A DNA stretch of 64,000 nucleotides, taken from Datisca glomerata. Its lineage: Eukaryota; Streptophyta; Magnoliopsida; Cucurbitales; Datiscaceae. Position numbers and translations under genes: made by a program. Shown here one piece after another: positions 1 to 11,650 of this stretch (within the stretch, counting starts at the first letter, position 1; every line of letters starts with the position of its first letter). The DNA is taken from assembly GCA_003255025.1 (NCBI GenBank), contig QANY01013350.1:1-64000 (forward strand). The letters run 5' to 3'. The notes under the pieces are model-generated. The model saw nothing but the letters and a program-made list of their open reading frames with translations. It did not search any database and was not told where the DNA came from.

Positions 1-240
1 CTCTGGAGAAATCCTTCAATACCCTGAGAAGGTATAGGATGAAGTTAAACCCTACCAAGTGTACGTTCGATGTTAACTCGGGTAAGTTCTTAGGTTCATG
101 GTCAACCAAAATGTAAGTTGAGGCTAACCATAACAAAATTACAGCTCTGCTCGAGATGGACCCTCCAAGAACATTAAAGAAGTCCACTGCCTCACTAGGG
201 GGTAACTATCTCACATATTCATTTCTCGAGTAACGGATAA

Positions 241-561
241 GTGCCTCCCTTTTTTCAAAATCTTGAGAAAGAACACTTCCTTGAAATGGACATAAGAGTG
301 CTAAAACGCCCTCTTCTCACTAAAAGAATACATGGGGTCCACCAACTATTATCCAAACAGATATCTGGAGAAGTGTTATCATTATACTTGGCTGTCTTAG
401 AAATCACAGTGAAGGCTACATTAGTTTGGGAAGGGGATGATCACATTCAACTACCGATGTACTACATAAGCAAGGCCATGGTAGGGGCAGAAACACGCTA
501 CCCAGACCTGGAGAAAATGTCCCTTGCTCCTGTAACGGAATCAAAAAGGCTCAAACCCTAA
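241..561 (+). pseudogene. retroelement RNase H domain relic
   Basis: An open stretch of about 106 codons aligning in character with the RNase H that follows gypsy reverse transcriptase: the run YYISKAMVGAETRYPDLEK is the usual 'yyvSkal.gaEtrYp.lEk' signature. The N-terminal connection to RT is broken by stops upstream. It belongs to the Tat-type relic and is not a host gene. Confidence 0.7.
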
Positions 562-761
562 CTTTAAAGCTTATTCCATTCAAGTCCTAACAAACTCTCC
601 TCTTAAGCAGGTGCTCTAAAAGATCGAGACCTCGGGGTAGATCGCCAAGTGGGCAATCAAACTTAGTGAATTCAAACTCTGTTTGACTCAAAACGGTTAT
701 CAAAGGTCAGACCATAGCGAAATTCATCACGGATATGACCCTGAACAGCAAATAGGAAAGC

Positions 762-1064
762 ATGAAATGGCATGATAAAATTTGGACCTTGTACATGGAT
801 GAGGCATCTTACAAAAAATGGAGTGCATCTTGCCTGTTGCTTTTGTCCCTTGACCTATCTCGAATCGAATACACTTTGCGATTTGATTTTAGAGCTTTTA
901 ACCACATGGCGGAGTACAAGGCACTACTAGCCGACTTTAAATTGGCCCAATCCATAAACGCACCAACCCTAAAAATCTATTGCGATTCACAACTAGTGGT
1001 GAATCAAATAATTGAAGAATATCAACCAAAGTGGGACAACATGACCAAGTACTTGCCTGAGTAA
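762..1064 (+). pseudogene. second (plant/archaeal-type) RNase H relic of Tat element
   Basis: About 100 codons starting near LYMDEAS and carrying HMAEYKALLADFKLA and CDSQLVVNQI. These match the fold-defining segments of the additional RNase H (D, E and D positions visible) found only in Tat-type plant gypsy elements. It sits between the classical RNase H (241-561) and integrase remnants (from about 1540), the expected order. The first catalytic segment is altered (MDEAS where VDGAS is usual), so activity is unlikely. Confidence 0.65.
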
Positions 1065-1539
1065 AATCAGTTCTAGCACAGTACAACTCTTACTCAATCT
1101 AGCCAATCTTAGGAGCCAAAACATGAATGTAGATGCCCTAGGTAAATTAGCTTCAGAATTCGACTCATAGATAAGTAGATAGGTGCCAATAGAGTACTTG
1201 GCCCGGTCGAGCATAAATGGTCATGAAGTAATGGAAACAAACATCGGTTGTGTAAGGTGTTGAATGACACAATATTTAGATACCTGGAAGAAGGGGCTTT
1301 CCCATAGACAAAAAGGAAGCACATAAGCTATGCCTGAGGTCCACTAACTATGCAATCATGAATGAAGTCCTCTATAAAAAAAATTTTGCCTACCCTTACT
1401 TGAGGTACGTAAACCCAGATGAAGCTATGTACGTGATGAGCTCACCAGTGTGAGAGCCCTACACCACAAGCTTAAAAGAATGGATATTACTAGCCCACCA
1501 TGATCCATGAACATCCCCCATCAACCATCGACCTTCTCA

Positions 1540-2200
1540 CCCCCATATCCAGACCGTGGACCTTTGCTCAATGGGGAGTATATTTCATTAGACCTCTACC
1601 CATGGGAAAGGGGAAGAATAAGTCTACCATTGTCACCATAGATTACTTTACTAAATGGGTAGAAGCATAACCTCTGGCCATAATAACTGAGCATAAGACC
1701 ACGAAGTTCATATTGAAAAAACATAATATGAAGATTCGGTATACCTCATATGATCATCACCGATAATTGTAAGCAATTCAAAAATGCCAAGTGTAAACGA
1801 CTTGGGATCAGGCACTTCACTTCATCACCAACTCATCTTCAGTTCGGGCCAGTAGAAGCAGTAAACAAGACAATCAAGCACAATCTCAAGACCAAATTAG
1901 AAACCAGGAAAGGATAGTGGGTGGGCGATCTCCCCAACTTACTTTGGGTTTACCGAACTACCAGTAGGATAGCCATAGGGAAACCTCATATTGACTAGCA
2001 TTTAGGGAAGAAGTTGTCATCCCAATAGATATTGGGCTGCCCTCTGTCAAAGTTCAGAATTTCGACCCAGAGTAGAATGTACTCCAACTAAGGCACAACT
2101 TTGATGATCTGGAGGAGCTGTAAGATCAGGAAAACTTCAGGAATAAGTCGCACCAACTTGCTGCCTCCCGATACCACAACTCTAAAGTTTAGATATGACG
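1540..2200 (+). pseudogene. gypsy integrase relic
   Basis: Broken-frame integrase. Recognisable pieces read WTFAQWGVYFIRPLPMGKGK and TIDYFTKWVEA, the strand that carries the first catalytic Asp region, followed by degenerate core and C-terminal segments near 1900-2180. Several in-frame stops interrupt it. It completes the pol order of the element that starts at the left edge. Confidence 0.6.
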
Positions 2201-2479
2201 ATTTAGAGTGGGGGGGGGGGGCTAGTCTTACAAAAGAGGAAAGAAAGATAAGTATGAGCTCTTAAACCTAACCCAGAAGGACCTTACCTAGTAATAGAAG
2301 TTGTCCGGCCAAGGACATACAAATAACAAAACCTCGAAAGATGAATGCTAGCTCACCCTTGGAACGCCCAACGTCTCAAGATCTACTTTCAATAGTTACA
2401 TGATGTAACCAAACAACAAATTTTTAATCAATGAGTTAAAGAAATTCTTCTAGAATGTCATGTAAAAGAAAAAAAAAGT

Positions 2480-2840
2480 GATGTCTGGCTTGCACTCTAG
2501 CTTGCCAGACGAGTAAAGAGATTCTAGTCATAGTAGAAATGTCTGGCTAGATGTAAAAAGAAAAAAAAACTGTTGTATGTCTTGCGCTCTAGCATGCTAG
2601 ACGAGTAAATAGACTCTAATTAAAGCAGAAATACCTGACTAGATATCAAAAGGAAAAAGTTGATGTCTGGCTTGCACTCTACTTTACCAGACGAGTAAAG
2701 GGACTCTAACTAGAGCAAAAATAATTGTATGGATGTCAAAAAGAAAAAAGTTGATGTCTAGCTTGCTCTCTAGCTTTCCAAATGAGTAAAGGGACTCTAG
2801 CTAGACGTCAAAAGGAAACAATTGATGTCTGATAAAGGGG
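2480..2840. repeat. about 91-bp tandem repeat, 4 copies
   Basis: Units beginning GATGTCTGGCTTGCACTC start at about 2480, 2572, 2662 and 2753, with a truncated start near 2823. Each unit carries an A-rich tract and a 'CCAGACGAGTAAAG' core. The array directly follows the Tat-type pol relic, the position where Tat-lineage elements typically have tandem repeats in their 3' untranslated region. Confidence 0.8.
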
Positions 2841-2984
2841 GAACCCCTTGAAAAATATAATTGCCAACTTTGAGCTCAAGGCTAAAAGAGGAATTTAAAG
2901 CAATAAAAAGGATAACCTCATTCAAGGTTAGTGACGATTCTCAAAGCTTGGTAGTTAATAAACTTAGAAAAGATAGATTGATTA

Positions 2985-3340
2985 AGAATTAAGCAGTGAT
3001 TACTGAAAAGTGAATATTTATGTTAAGAAAGATTGAGGTCAATGAGAACTGAGCATCAATCACCTAAAATGGATATTCATGTTAAGTTTTAAACTAGTGA
3101 GAATCGAGCAGTAACCATTTGAGCGAATTTTCATGTTAAGATTCAAATCAGTGAGAATTGAGCAATAACCACAAGCGAACATTTATAATCAGAAAGATTG
3201 AGGTCAGTGAGAACGGAGCAACAATCACTTAAAGTAAATATTCATGTTAATAGAACTGAGCAATATCTTAAGTAAATATTTATGTTAAGTAAGATTAAGG
3301 TCAGTGAAAACTGAGTATCAATCACTTAAAGTGAATATTT
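2985..3340. repeat. about 50-55-bp degenerate tandem repeat
   Basis: Six or so diverged copies of a unit containing 'GTCAGTGAGAACTGAGCA', 'ATCACTTAAAGTGAATATT' and 'CATGTTAAG'. It lies in the same 3' region as the 91-bp array but the unit is unrelated to it. The last units are included in the larger tandem duplication that starts at 3201. Confidence 0.7.
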
Positions 3341-4583
3341 ATCATAAGGTTGCGGATTGTAGGATCATTTATTAAAGCAGAGAAAAAGCATATAAGAAAA
3401 CAAAGCTACTGAAGTAAAATTACATCAATAAAAAAGAAGAAATTTCATGGATAAAATAAAAAAAATCCTAGACGCTACGCAGTTGTGGTCCCTGTCCCTA
3501 ATTCAGCTGGCTTGGTAGGTGAGGAAGGAACCTCCTCCCCAAGTTGACCCGAGGGTAGAAAATGAGGAACATTTATTCGATACTCTTCAGGAGAAGCTTA
3601 GAAAAGGTCAGTCGGCTTTGGCTGCACTGGAACATGAGTCGAGAAAGAGTCAGTTGGCTGAACAGGAGGTGGAAAGGGCAACTCGATAGCTCGAGAAGAT
3701 GCACGAGCAAGAGCACTAGGCACTCTGATTCTCTCATTCAGAACATCTTGCTTGACCTTGTCCTCAGAGTGGGGAACGACTAACTGCTCTAGAGCTTCCT
3801 TATCTTGAGCGAGACGACTAAGGAAAATTAAGTCCTACTCAGGATAAGCCTCTAAGATCTCGTTCTGCTAGCTGCTGTATCCCATTAGGTCAGTGAGAAC
3901 GGAGCAACAATCACTTAAAGTAAATATTCATGTTAATGTTCAAATCAGTAAGAACTGACAATTTCTTAAGTAAATATTTATGTTAAGTAAGATTAAGGTC
4001 AATGAGAACTGAGTATCAATCACTTAAAGTGAATATTTATCATAAGGTTGCAGATTGTAGGATCATTTATTAGAGCAGAGAAAAAGCATATAAGAAAACA
4101 AAGCTACTGAAGTAAAATTACATCAATAAAAAAGAAAAAATTACATGGATAAAATAAAAAAATCCTAGACGCTAGGCAGTTGTGGTCCCGGTCCCTAGCT
4201 CAGCTGGCTCGGTAGGTGAGGAAGGAACCTCCTCCCCAAGTTGACCCGAGGGTAAAAAATGAGGAACATTTATTCGATACTCTTCAGGAGTAGCTTAGGA
4301 AAGGTCAGTCGGCTTTTGTTGCAATGGAACATGAGTCGAGAAAGAGTCAGTTGGCTGAATAGGAGGTGGAAGAGGCAACTCGACAGCTTAAGAAGATGCA
4401 CGAGAACGAGCACTAGGCACTATGATTCTCTCATTCAGAACATCTTGCTTGACCTTGTCCTCAGAGCGGGGAACGGCTAGTTGCAATAGAGCTTCCTCAT
4501 CTTGAGCGAGACGACTAAGGAAACTTAAGTCCTACTCAGGATAAGCCTTTATGATCTCGTTCTACTAGCTAACGTATCCCATT
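3201..4583. repeat. tandem duplication of about 690 bp
   Basis: Copy 1 is 3201-3886 and copy 2 is 3887-4583. They start with the same AGGTCAGTGAGAACGGAGCA and end with the same TATCCCATT. The copies differ by scattered substitutions and a roughly 11-bp insertion early in copy 2, so corresponding points are 686 bp apart at the start and 697 bp apart later. Each copy holds part of the 50-55-bp repeat array plus the end of a possible antisense reading frame. Confidence 0.85.
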
Positions 4584-4890
4584 AAAACTCCAAAAGCAGG
4601 GCGCTATTATACTCGATAGATTCTTTGAAGTCCTCCAAGCCTTTGGCATGCCCTTAATCCAGTGGTTAGACATCTCCTTCATAGAGGCTCAACCAAGCTC
4701 AACATTCCCAAAGCTTTCCTGTCTCGAATCTTAGCCTGGTTTTTATAACTGACCTCATGTACAACTTTTCCTCATTGGCCTCGGTCTTCTTCTTCAGGAT
4801 CTTCTCCTGATGATAAAGTTTCATAACAACCTTATAACGTTTGATAAAACAGACCTCCACATCTCGATGAGAGTTTGATATAAACCCCAC
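3470..4890 (-). pseudogene. possible antisense ORF of the Tat-type element (broken)
   Basis: Read on the minus strand, 4890 to about 4585 gives a charged, probably helical segment (YHQEKILKKKTEANEEKL). The two duplicated blocks below it end in a Pro/Thr-rich tail (SPTEPAELGTGTTTA then stop). Stops interrupt the frame and the C-terminal part is present twice because of the 690-bp duplication. Some Tat/Retand elements carry an antisense ORF between pol and the 3' LTR, and position and strand fit that. I do not recognise the protein itself, and the assignment is inference. Confidence 0.35.
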
Positions 4891-5099
4891 CGATGATTTA
4901 CGATGAAACCCGATAACAATGATGGTTCAAGAACCCCAAAAACGTGAAAGACAAGATTCTTGAGCCTTAACCCGTTATCTAGTAAGATAAGAACTAAGAC
5001 TATGAAGAACAGAAACGTCATACCAAGAAACCTAAGGATCACTCAAGAATCAAGGTGATAAGTTTGGATATTTGAACGCCACAAGACTAACTTAATAAG

Positions 5100-6790
5100 T
5101 TCAAAGAATTCTTTCATCAAAACCTACATATGAATCTCCATTGTCTAGTAAAGTAAGATATCCTTTCAACCATTATATGTCTACCCATCACTTGTCAAAA
5201 GAAAATCAGTTATTTGTCAATCTATTATCTATTGTATCTATACCTAATAGTGTGTAGGATGCCTTAACTCATCTAAGATGGAAATTCGCGATGAATGAAG
5301 AGATGGCCTCCTTGTAGAAGAACCAAACCTGGGAGCTCGTTGATCATCCTATAGGAAAAAAAACCAATTGGGTGGCGATGGATCTTTACTGTGAAATACA
5401 AATTTGATGGTACGGTCAAAAGTTTTAAGGCAAGATTGGTGGTAAAAGGATACACCCAAATTTATGGAATTTGACTACACTGAAATGTTTGTACTTGTAG
5501 CCAAAATGAACACGGTCCAGGTTTTGTTATCCCTAGTTACAAATCTTGATTGGTCGTTACAACAATTTCTTATGAAGAATGCATTCCTACATGACGAATT
5601 ATATGAAGAATTCTACATGGAGCTCCCACTAGGGTACGTGGTAACAAAAAGACAAAGTAGGAAGGTATGCAAGCTAAAGAAATCATTGTACGGGCTGAAG
5701 TAATCTTCTAGAACATGGTTTGGAAGATTCACAAAATATATGATTGCCCTTGGTTACCAACAAATCAACTTAGATCATACCCTTATCCAAAAAAGAGATC
5801 AAGAAAAGATCACATCACTCATTGTGTATGTGGATGATATGGTGGTTACAAGTAATTATCCTGATGCAAGGCAAGCCTTACAAAATTATCTTTCCAAAGA
5901 ATTTGAGATGAAAGATCTAGGCCCTTTGAAATATTTTCTTGGGATTGAAGTATCCCGATATAATAAAGGAATATTTCTGTCTAAAAAAGTATGTATTAGA
6001 TCTATTACGAGAAACTAGTATATCAGCATGTCAACCAATATTTTATGCACTAATAGAAGAAAATCTTACTTTAGGAGTCGAGTCCAACCAAGTACCAGTT
6101 AACAAAGGAAGATACCAAAGACTTGTAAGAAGATTGATGTACTTATCTCACACAAGACCATATCTTGCTTATACTTTGAGTATTGTCAGTCAATTTATGC
6201 ATAACCTTGGTGAACGCCATATGGATGTTTTTATTCACATTTTGAGATATCTGAAGACTACTCGAGGAAAAGGAATATTATTCGCTAAAAACACAAACTA
6301 TCAAAAGCATGAAAGCATATACTGATGCTGACTGGGATGGTGATGTGGGCAATATACGATCTAGTTCAGGCTACTTTACCTTTATTGGAGGTAAACTTGT
6401 GACATGGAGAAGCAAGAAACAAAGTGTTGTAGCTCGCTCAAGTGCAGAAGCTGAATTCTGTGGTTTGATAAATGTTCTTTGTAAGGCATTATGATTAAGA
6501 CTCCTCTTGCAGGATTTAGGCTATCTATCTGATCAACCTATCCGATTGTTTTTTGGCAATAAAGTAGCACGTGACATCGCACATAATCTAGTTCAGCATG
6601 ACCGAGCACGTTGAAGTTGATAGATTTTTTATTAAGGAAAGGTTGGATGAAAAGTTGTGGAATTACCTAAGATTTGTTAAGAAGATCAGTTGGCTGACAT
6701 CCTCACCAAGGCAATCTCAAATCGAATGTTCTTAAAGTTTATAGACAAGTTGGGCATGTGTGACATTTATGCACCAACTTGAGGGGATTA
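5100..6790 (+). mobile_element. Ty1/copia pol relic (RT and RNase H)
   Basis: Plus-strand copia remnant. From about 5180 the frame is broken several times before the RT becomes readable at 5464-6320: PVAKMNTV-like segment, KNAFLHDELYEEFYMELP, KVCKLKKSLYGLK, the catalytic YVDDMVVTS at about 5827, and KDLGPLKYFLGIEVS. RNase H follows at 6309-6494 (YTDADWDGD, ARSSAEAEF) and degenerate sequence continues to the polypurine-like AACTTGAGGGGAT near 6776-6789. Gag, protease and integrase are absent, so this is a 3' fragment. Confidence 0.9.
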
Positions 6791-7040
6791 TTAAAATAGT
6801 CAATGATTTTGTGAAGATTACAAATTAATTTTGTTCCATTGTATAGAAGATTAATTAGGTGTACACAGATCACAGAGACTGTGTAGGCAAATTTCTAGGG
6901 ATCTAATTGGGGAGTCTAGTCCTATATATACAATGTATTTCATCAGCTATATATAGATTCTCTTAACTGCTGCTAATGAATTTGTTGAAATCAATCTAGA
7001 GAATATTGTAATTTTGTAACTTATATATACTCAATCCCAT
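6790..7040 (+). repeat. probable copia 3' LTR (degenerate)
   Basis: The sequence begins immediately after the polypurine-like tract of the copia relic. It contains a TATA-type run (CCTATATATACAATG at about 6931) and ends in an AT-rich region with no clear CA terminus. The expected TG start has decayed. The right edge is approximate and no matching 5' LTR is in the window. Confidence 0.5.
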
Positions 7041-7644
7041 GTGAATTATAAGAAAATCATTGAAAAAAAGAAGTCATAAGATTTAGGCAAACTGTGAGAT
7101 ATTAGTATTAGCTAGAAAATTCTAATTACCATACCTATTACCTAGCTAATGCAAACTTTTATTAATATGAGTATGTAAATTGGAAGCATAGTCACATCAA
7201 CCATGGATTGAGTTACGGTAGAGGAAAAACTTGAAAAATTATTTGCTATTAAAAAATATTGTCATTTCATAATTTTATGGACCTATTTAATTATACTATC
7301 TTTGTCAAATGATAAAAATACTAAGGAGGGTTGTGAAATCAACCTAACAACCATGAGAAATTGAATAGTTAATTAGAGATTGAGCTTTTGATTAAAAGAA
7401 TAAATTAATTAATAGCTAAATATTCATATTAATTAATTGATTACCCCATCACAAAAAATTGCGTAATATTAAATTTAAATTAAATATAAATATAATTTTA
7501 AAATGTTTAAATTAATTATTTGGGCAGTAAAGATGGATAAAATGTTCCAAACAATTTCCCTCCACACTCGTCGAGTCGACTCGTGGTCTGCAGTGCAACC
7601 TCATCGTTTTGCAAGTCTCAACTCTCGAATAGCTAGTAGATAGC
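7041..7644. other. AT-rich upstream region of cyclase copy 1
   Basis: No coding or repeat structure recognised. The strongest promoter-like motif is a TATAAATATA run at about 7485-7494, roughly 150 bp before the start codon. Between it and the ATG the sequence becomes GC-richer (from about 7550), consistent with a transcribed leader. Confidence 0.4.
7485..7494 (+). promoter_or_regulatory. candidate TATA box of cyclase copy 1
   Basis: TATAAATATA lies in an AT-rich tract about 150 bp upstream of the ATG at 7645. The surrounding AT richness makes chance occurrence easy, so the call rests mainly on position. Confidence 0.3.
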
Positions 7645-10599
7645 ATGAAAGGCCTGCTCTCCCTGCTGCTATGCTTCGTCGCACTCACAATCCCCACCGC
7701 TTTCCTCACCGTTATTACAGCCACAACATCCACAGCTTATCCGTCTGTCCCTGGCACCGAAACCTCCGAGTGTTCGCTCTCCAGCAGCGATGGAAGCAAC
7801 GGCGGTAATCTCGTTCCAATTCGTCGAGAGGTCTATGATAATGGCCGAATCTTCGATATCACTCACAGGTACACCCCAGACACGCCCTCCTGGGACTACA
7901 AGGACGGGCTTGGTCAGTTCCTCTGGCTCCCTAAGAGCATGAAGAACGGATCTCTAGCTAATAATTCCGAGTTTAAGCTCCCTACTCATGCCGGCACGCA
8001 CGTTGATGCTCCCGGTCATATGTTTGATCACTATTTTGATGCTGGCTTCGACGTCGACACGCTGGATTTGGAAGTGCTGAACGGTATTATGAATTAAACT
8101 GCAAGTCTCTTTGATTAATTATGTTTTGTTATCCTTTCTCTTTTTGTTTTTTGGTGAAATGAGTCAACATATCTTGTTGAAATGATGAACTTAGTGTTAC
8201 GTTAATTCGTGGTGAAAGGTGCATATACAAGTCCCTGTAGTATCAAAGTAGTGTAGAAAAATTTTGTTGATTTTTCCTGTTTGTTTGACTCTATTAAAGT
8301 ATCCACTCCGTTGAAGACGTGTTCAAATTTCATCTCCATAGAAGACTGTTACAATTTATAGTGGTAACTTGTAAGTTTTATGAGTTTTTGGGAATTTCGT
8401 AGTTGTTATCTTTATTGACTCCTTAATTTCTATCACTCTCTATTTGGCCGAAGGCCGTAACAGTTTAAACAAATAACCAATTGTATGTGTTTTGTGTGTG
8501 GTATAGCATTTGTGTGTAAGTATGTATGATTTTCTTATAAGAACTTACGGAGTTTTTATTCAACTTCCCCCATCCCCTTTTCTATGAACTGCTATGAGAC
8601 TTTTTGAGCAAATTAGCTGCTTCTTAACCTTTGCTATCTTTAGTTATTTCCTTTTGTTTATTTTGGATAGGTCTTGCACTGTTAGTTGATGTTCCAAGGG
8701 ATAAAAACATCACTGGTATGCATTTTGTTTTTGTTTTGTCAATGAAGTTACTACCCATGAAGAGTTCCGTGTCTTCTGCTAATCTTTGATTTGGATATTG
8801 TCTAGTTATATTGAACTTTTTGTTACAGCTGAAGTTTTGAAGTCTTTGAACATTCCCAAAGGGGTACAACGTGTACTTTTCAGAACACTCAATACTGACA
8901 GGTATCTTTTACACAATTGTATAAATTGTTATGCTTATATTGGGATTATCGCTCAGTAAGTAATATCAGATAACTTCTATGTTAATATAATTTTTTTTTT
9001 TCAAATTTGAAACACTAACTCAGTATTCAGTCTATATTTTACAGTATTCTGCTGAGTGCTGATAAATTAGAAATTTGGTTATGAAACTGAAGCCTTCCCA
9101 ATACTGACCCATTTAATGTTATCTGATGATCTGTATGCTATAATGTGGATATATAGAAGAAATAGAGGCAGTTCAAAGATTTATCTTTCCCCTTTCCCCA
9201 GATGCGTGAGTTTAATCTCAGAGATCGGCATGTGAAAATACAATTTAAATGTGTCTACATAAGAACCAAGGATAATATGCTACTGGCATTAATATGATCC
9301 TTTTTCCCTTCTTTTGAAAAATTTGACGATATGCCTATGAACATGACCGGAATTACTTTTTGGTATGACATGAAACAGTTTTGACGAGATTATATTATCA
9401 TCTCTTCCCTTGTTTCCTTCTGTTTGCAGCACTTCATTGAAACAACTACTGACTGGGGAAGTTTGTATTGTCCAATTTATTTGACTGTCCAAAGTTTCTC
9501 TAAATACAATGTGGAGGAAAGGAAAAAATTGATGAATCTTAATCTAATCAGAAGTACCACAAGTTAATCATTTGTCCACGGATTAATATCTTTTGCATTT
9601 TCAGGAAACTAATGTTTAAAAAGGAGTATGACACAAGCTATACAGGGTTTCTGAGAGATGGGGCAAAATGGTTGGTGGAGAACACTGACATCAAACTTGT
9701 TGGTTAGAAACTAATACTCTTCCTATAATATTAAGCTTTAAAACGAAAATAATCAGGTATTTAGTCATGTGTCAGAATAATTTTCAATTTTACTTGAAAC
9801 AAAAATTTAGAATTGCTGTCATGCGTACCTTTCGATATTTCATGCGTACCTTGACAAGGGAGATTGCCTAATGATTTACGCCCCTCCACATATTCTTCAA
9901 AAGAGTGGCTCGATTCTCCTCATCCTTTTGTAATAGAACCTGGAAAAAACAAAAAGAAAGATTTCTTATGCAAATTGGAATCGTTTATAATCCACAGATT
10001 TTAGTGCTTGGGACGCCCTGAGATCCTAGAAAGATTTGGGTGAGAAGAATATTTTTATATGACGCAACATTAGGATGTCCCAGGTTATTGATGAACGTAT
10101 TATGTATTTAATCTTCTTCCCTCATTATTTTATTAAGCTGCTTCATCTATTTCATCTATGGATTCTCTTGACCATTTGATGATCTGATGACTGGCTATAT
10201 ATGAAAACAGGAATTGATTACTTGTCGGTTGCTGCTGATGACGATCTGGTCCAAACTCATCTTGTGTTTCTTGAGAGCAGAGTAAGAGTTTGTACATTGA
10301 TATGAACTGCTTTCTATTGTATGGCAAACTGATTTGGATAAAAAATTGTAATTGGTTAATAAGTTTTATAAGTTTTGGACGCTGTTTCTAATCTTTTGGC
10401 TAATGTACCTACACGTGTATTTGCCAAGTGAAGCTTAAACTCTCCAAACTGACGTTTTTTTTAATTTTTCAAGGAAATCATTCTAATAGAAGGCCTAAAG
10501 CTGGATGACATTCAAGCAGGGCTTTACAATGTTCATTGCTTACCTCTTAGATTGGTGGGAGCTGAGGGATCACCAATAAGATGCATTCTCATCAAATGA
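7645..10599 (+). CDS. cyclase-family (kynurenine-formamidase-like) protein, copy 1
   Basis: Six exons reconstruct in frame to 283 aa: 7645-8083, 8671-8715, 8829-8901, 9605-9702, 10211-10281 and 10474-10599, all with GT-AG borders. The first ATG opens a hydrophobic signal peptide (residues about 1-28). The metal-binding signature of the family, HxGTHxDxPxH, is intact at H115-H125 ([11 protein letters not shown]). The C-terminus ends SPIRCILIK, as in copy 2. Members are secretory-pathway metal-dependent hydrolases; the plant substrate is not settled. Exons 2-6 have exactly the same lengths and phases as copy 2 (36249). A difference of note is exon 5, [17 protein letters not shown] against [24 protein letters not shown] at 10609 and a TTTCAG at 10762-10767 would fit a 3'UTR intron. 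Confidence 0.9.
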
Positions 10600-11074
10600 T
10601 GCTTTCCAGTAAGTTTCGTTCGTTGTTCTTTAACTGCAAATCCTATTTTCACTCTCATGGCATGAAATCAAATCATGTGTTCTATGTCAAGTGGAATGCT
10701 TTTGACGGTTCGTTAACCATTTGATCAGCTTCAATAACATATTCATGCATACCGGTTTGTGTTTCAGGTTGCAGTAGTGTATATGGAAGTCTTTCAGAAG
10801 TACTGCTTGAACTGGTTTCAGAAATTTCTCCGAGCATATATGCCTGTAGGGAGCATTAGCAAAAGAAACTCAGTAGCTTTTATGTATATTTCACTGTGTT
10901 CTGATAGTAGCCATTGTAGCCACGGCACTAGCGCAAAGTTTATAACTATGCCCTCAGGTGGTGAAGCACTAAACTATATGAAGTATATGACATTGAGCAT
11001 CAAGGTTTTATCATCTTATTAATAGTTTCTTATGGACACATTGTTTATACATGAATTTTTCATCTGGACATACA
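10600..11074. other. 3' region of cyclase copy 1
   Basis: Likely contains the 3' untranslated region, possibly interrupted by an intron (about 10609-10767). The open frame at 10759-11022 has no recognisable protein character and is read as chance. No clear polyadenylation signal could be chosen. Confidence 0.4.
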
Positions 11075-11650
11075 CAATGAGTCCACCCGCCCTGATCAGA
11101 TCCCTGTGATTATTTACCTACAACCGTCAAGTCAAGTGACAAGACTTGGACGGATCTTTACCGTCTTGGGAATGAATTAGAGGCATACGGCTTGGTAGGT
11201 TTAGGATGAGGCTCGTTGTATCAGTCCGCCGCCACGACCTACTCAGTAGGTTGTAGATGTGTCATCCTCTCATTTAGGATGAATCTAGAGACACGTGGCA
11301 GCGTCCTATACGTTGGTCTTACATACACTTGGCAATCGTTGATTGACCATCATAAAATTAGGATTTCCCCCCTCTTACTATAGAAAGGGGCTTAACACTC
11401 CTATTAAGGGGGAGATACTTTGACATTTCACACACACATTTGGGGGCTTTCTCTCTCCCTCTCCCGTTTCTTGGTAACTCCAAGGAGGTGCGTTTGCCTA
11501 CGGTTGTCACCGTTTAGGCCACTAAGGATGTTCATCCTTTCTCCACGCTAGACCTCCATATTCCTAAAATTTTTCTGATGACTAAACGACTCTCCGTTCA
11601 TTACTCAATCCGGTTCGAAATCCATCACCGAAACATCCATATTACAATTA
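11075..11650 (+). repeat. probable solo LTR of a gypsy-type element
   Basis: A GC-richer island in AT-rich DNA with LTR-like organisation: a TATA-like CTATAGAAAGGGGC near 11380, a CT-rich leader at about 11448-11470, and an end at CATATTACA followed by ATTAGTGCCAGAA, which resembles a decayed gypsy primer-binding site (TGGTGCC/TGGCGCC type). No internal coding region or second LTR flanks it. The left edge is approximate. Confidence 0.45.

Larger units (their letters stand above)
1..2440 (+). mobile_element. Ty3/gypsy (Tat lineage) pol relic
   Basis: Decayed 3' half of a gypsy polyprotein on the + strand, entering from the left edge. In order: the end of reverse transcriptase, the classical RNase H (about 241-561), a second plant/archaeal-type RNase H (about 762-1064) and integrase (about 1540-2200). 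Many stops and frameshifts separate the blocks. A second RNase H before integrase is the hallmark of the Tat lineage, which is why I place it there. A run of 12 G lies at 2210-2221 in the integrase C-terminal region. No LTR could be delimited on the right, so the outer limits are unknown. Confidence 0.75.
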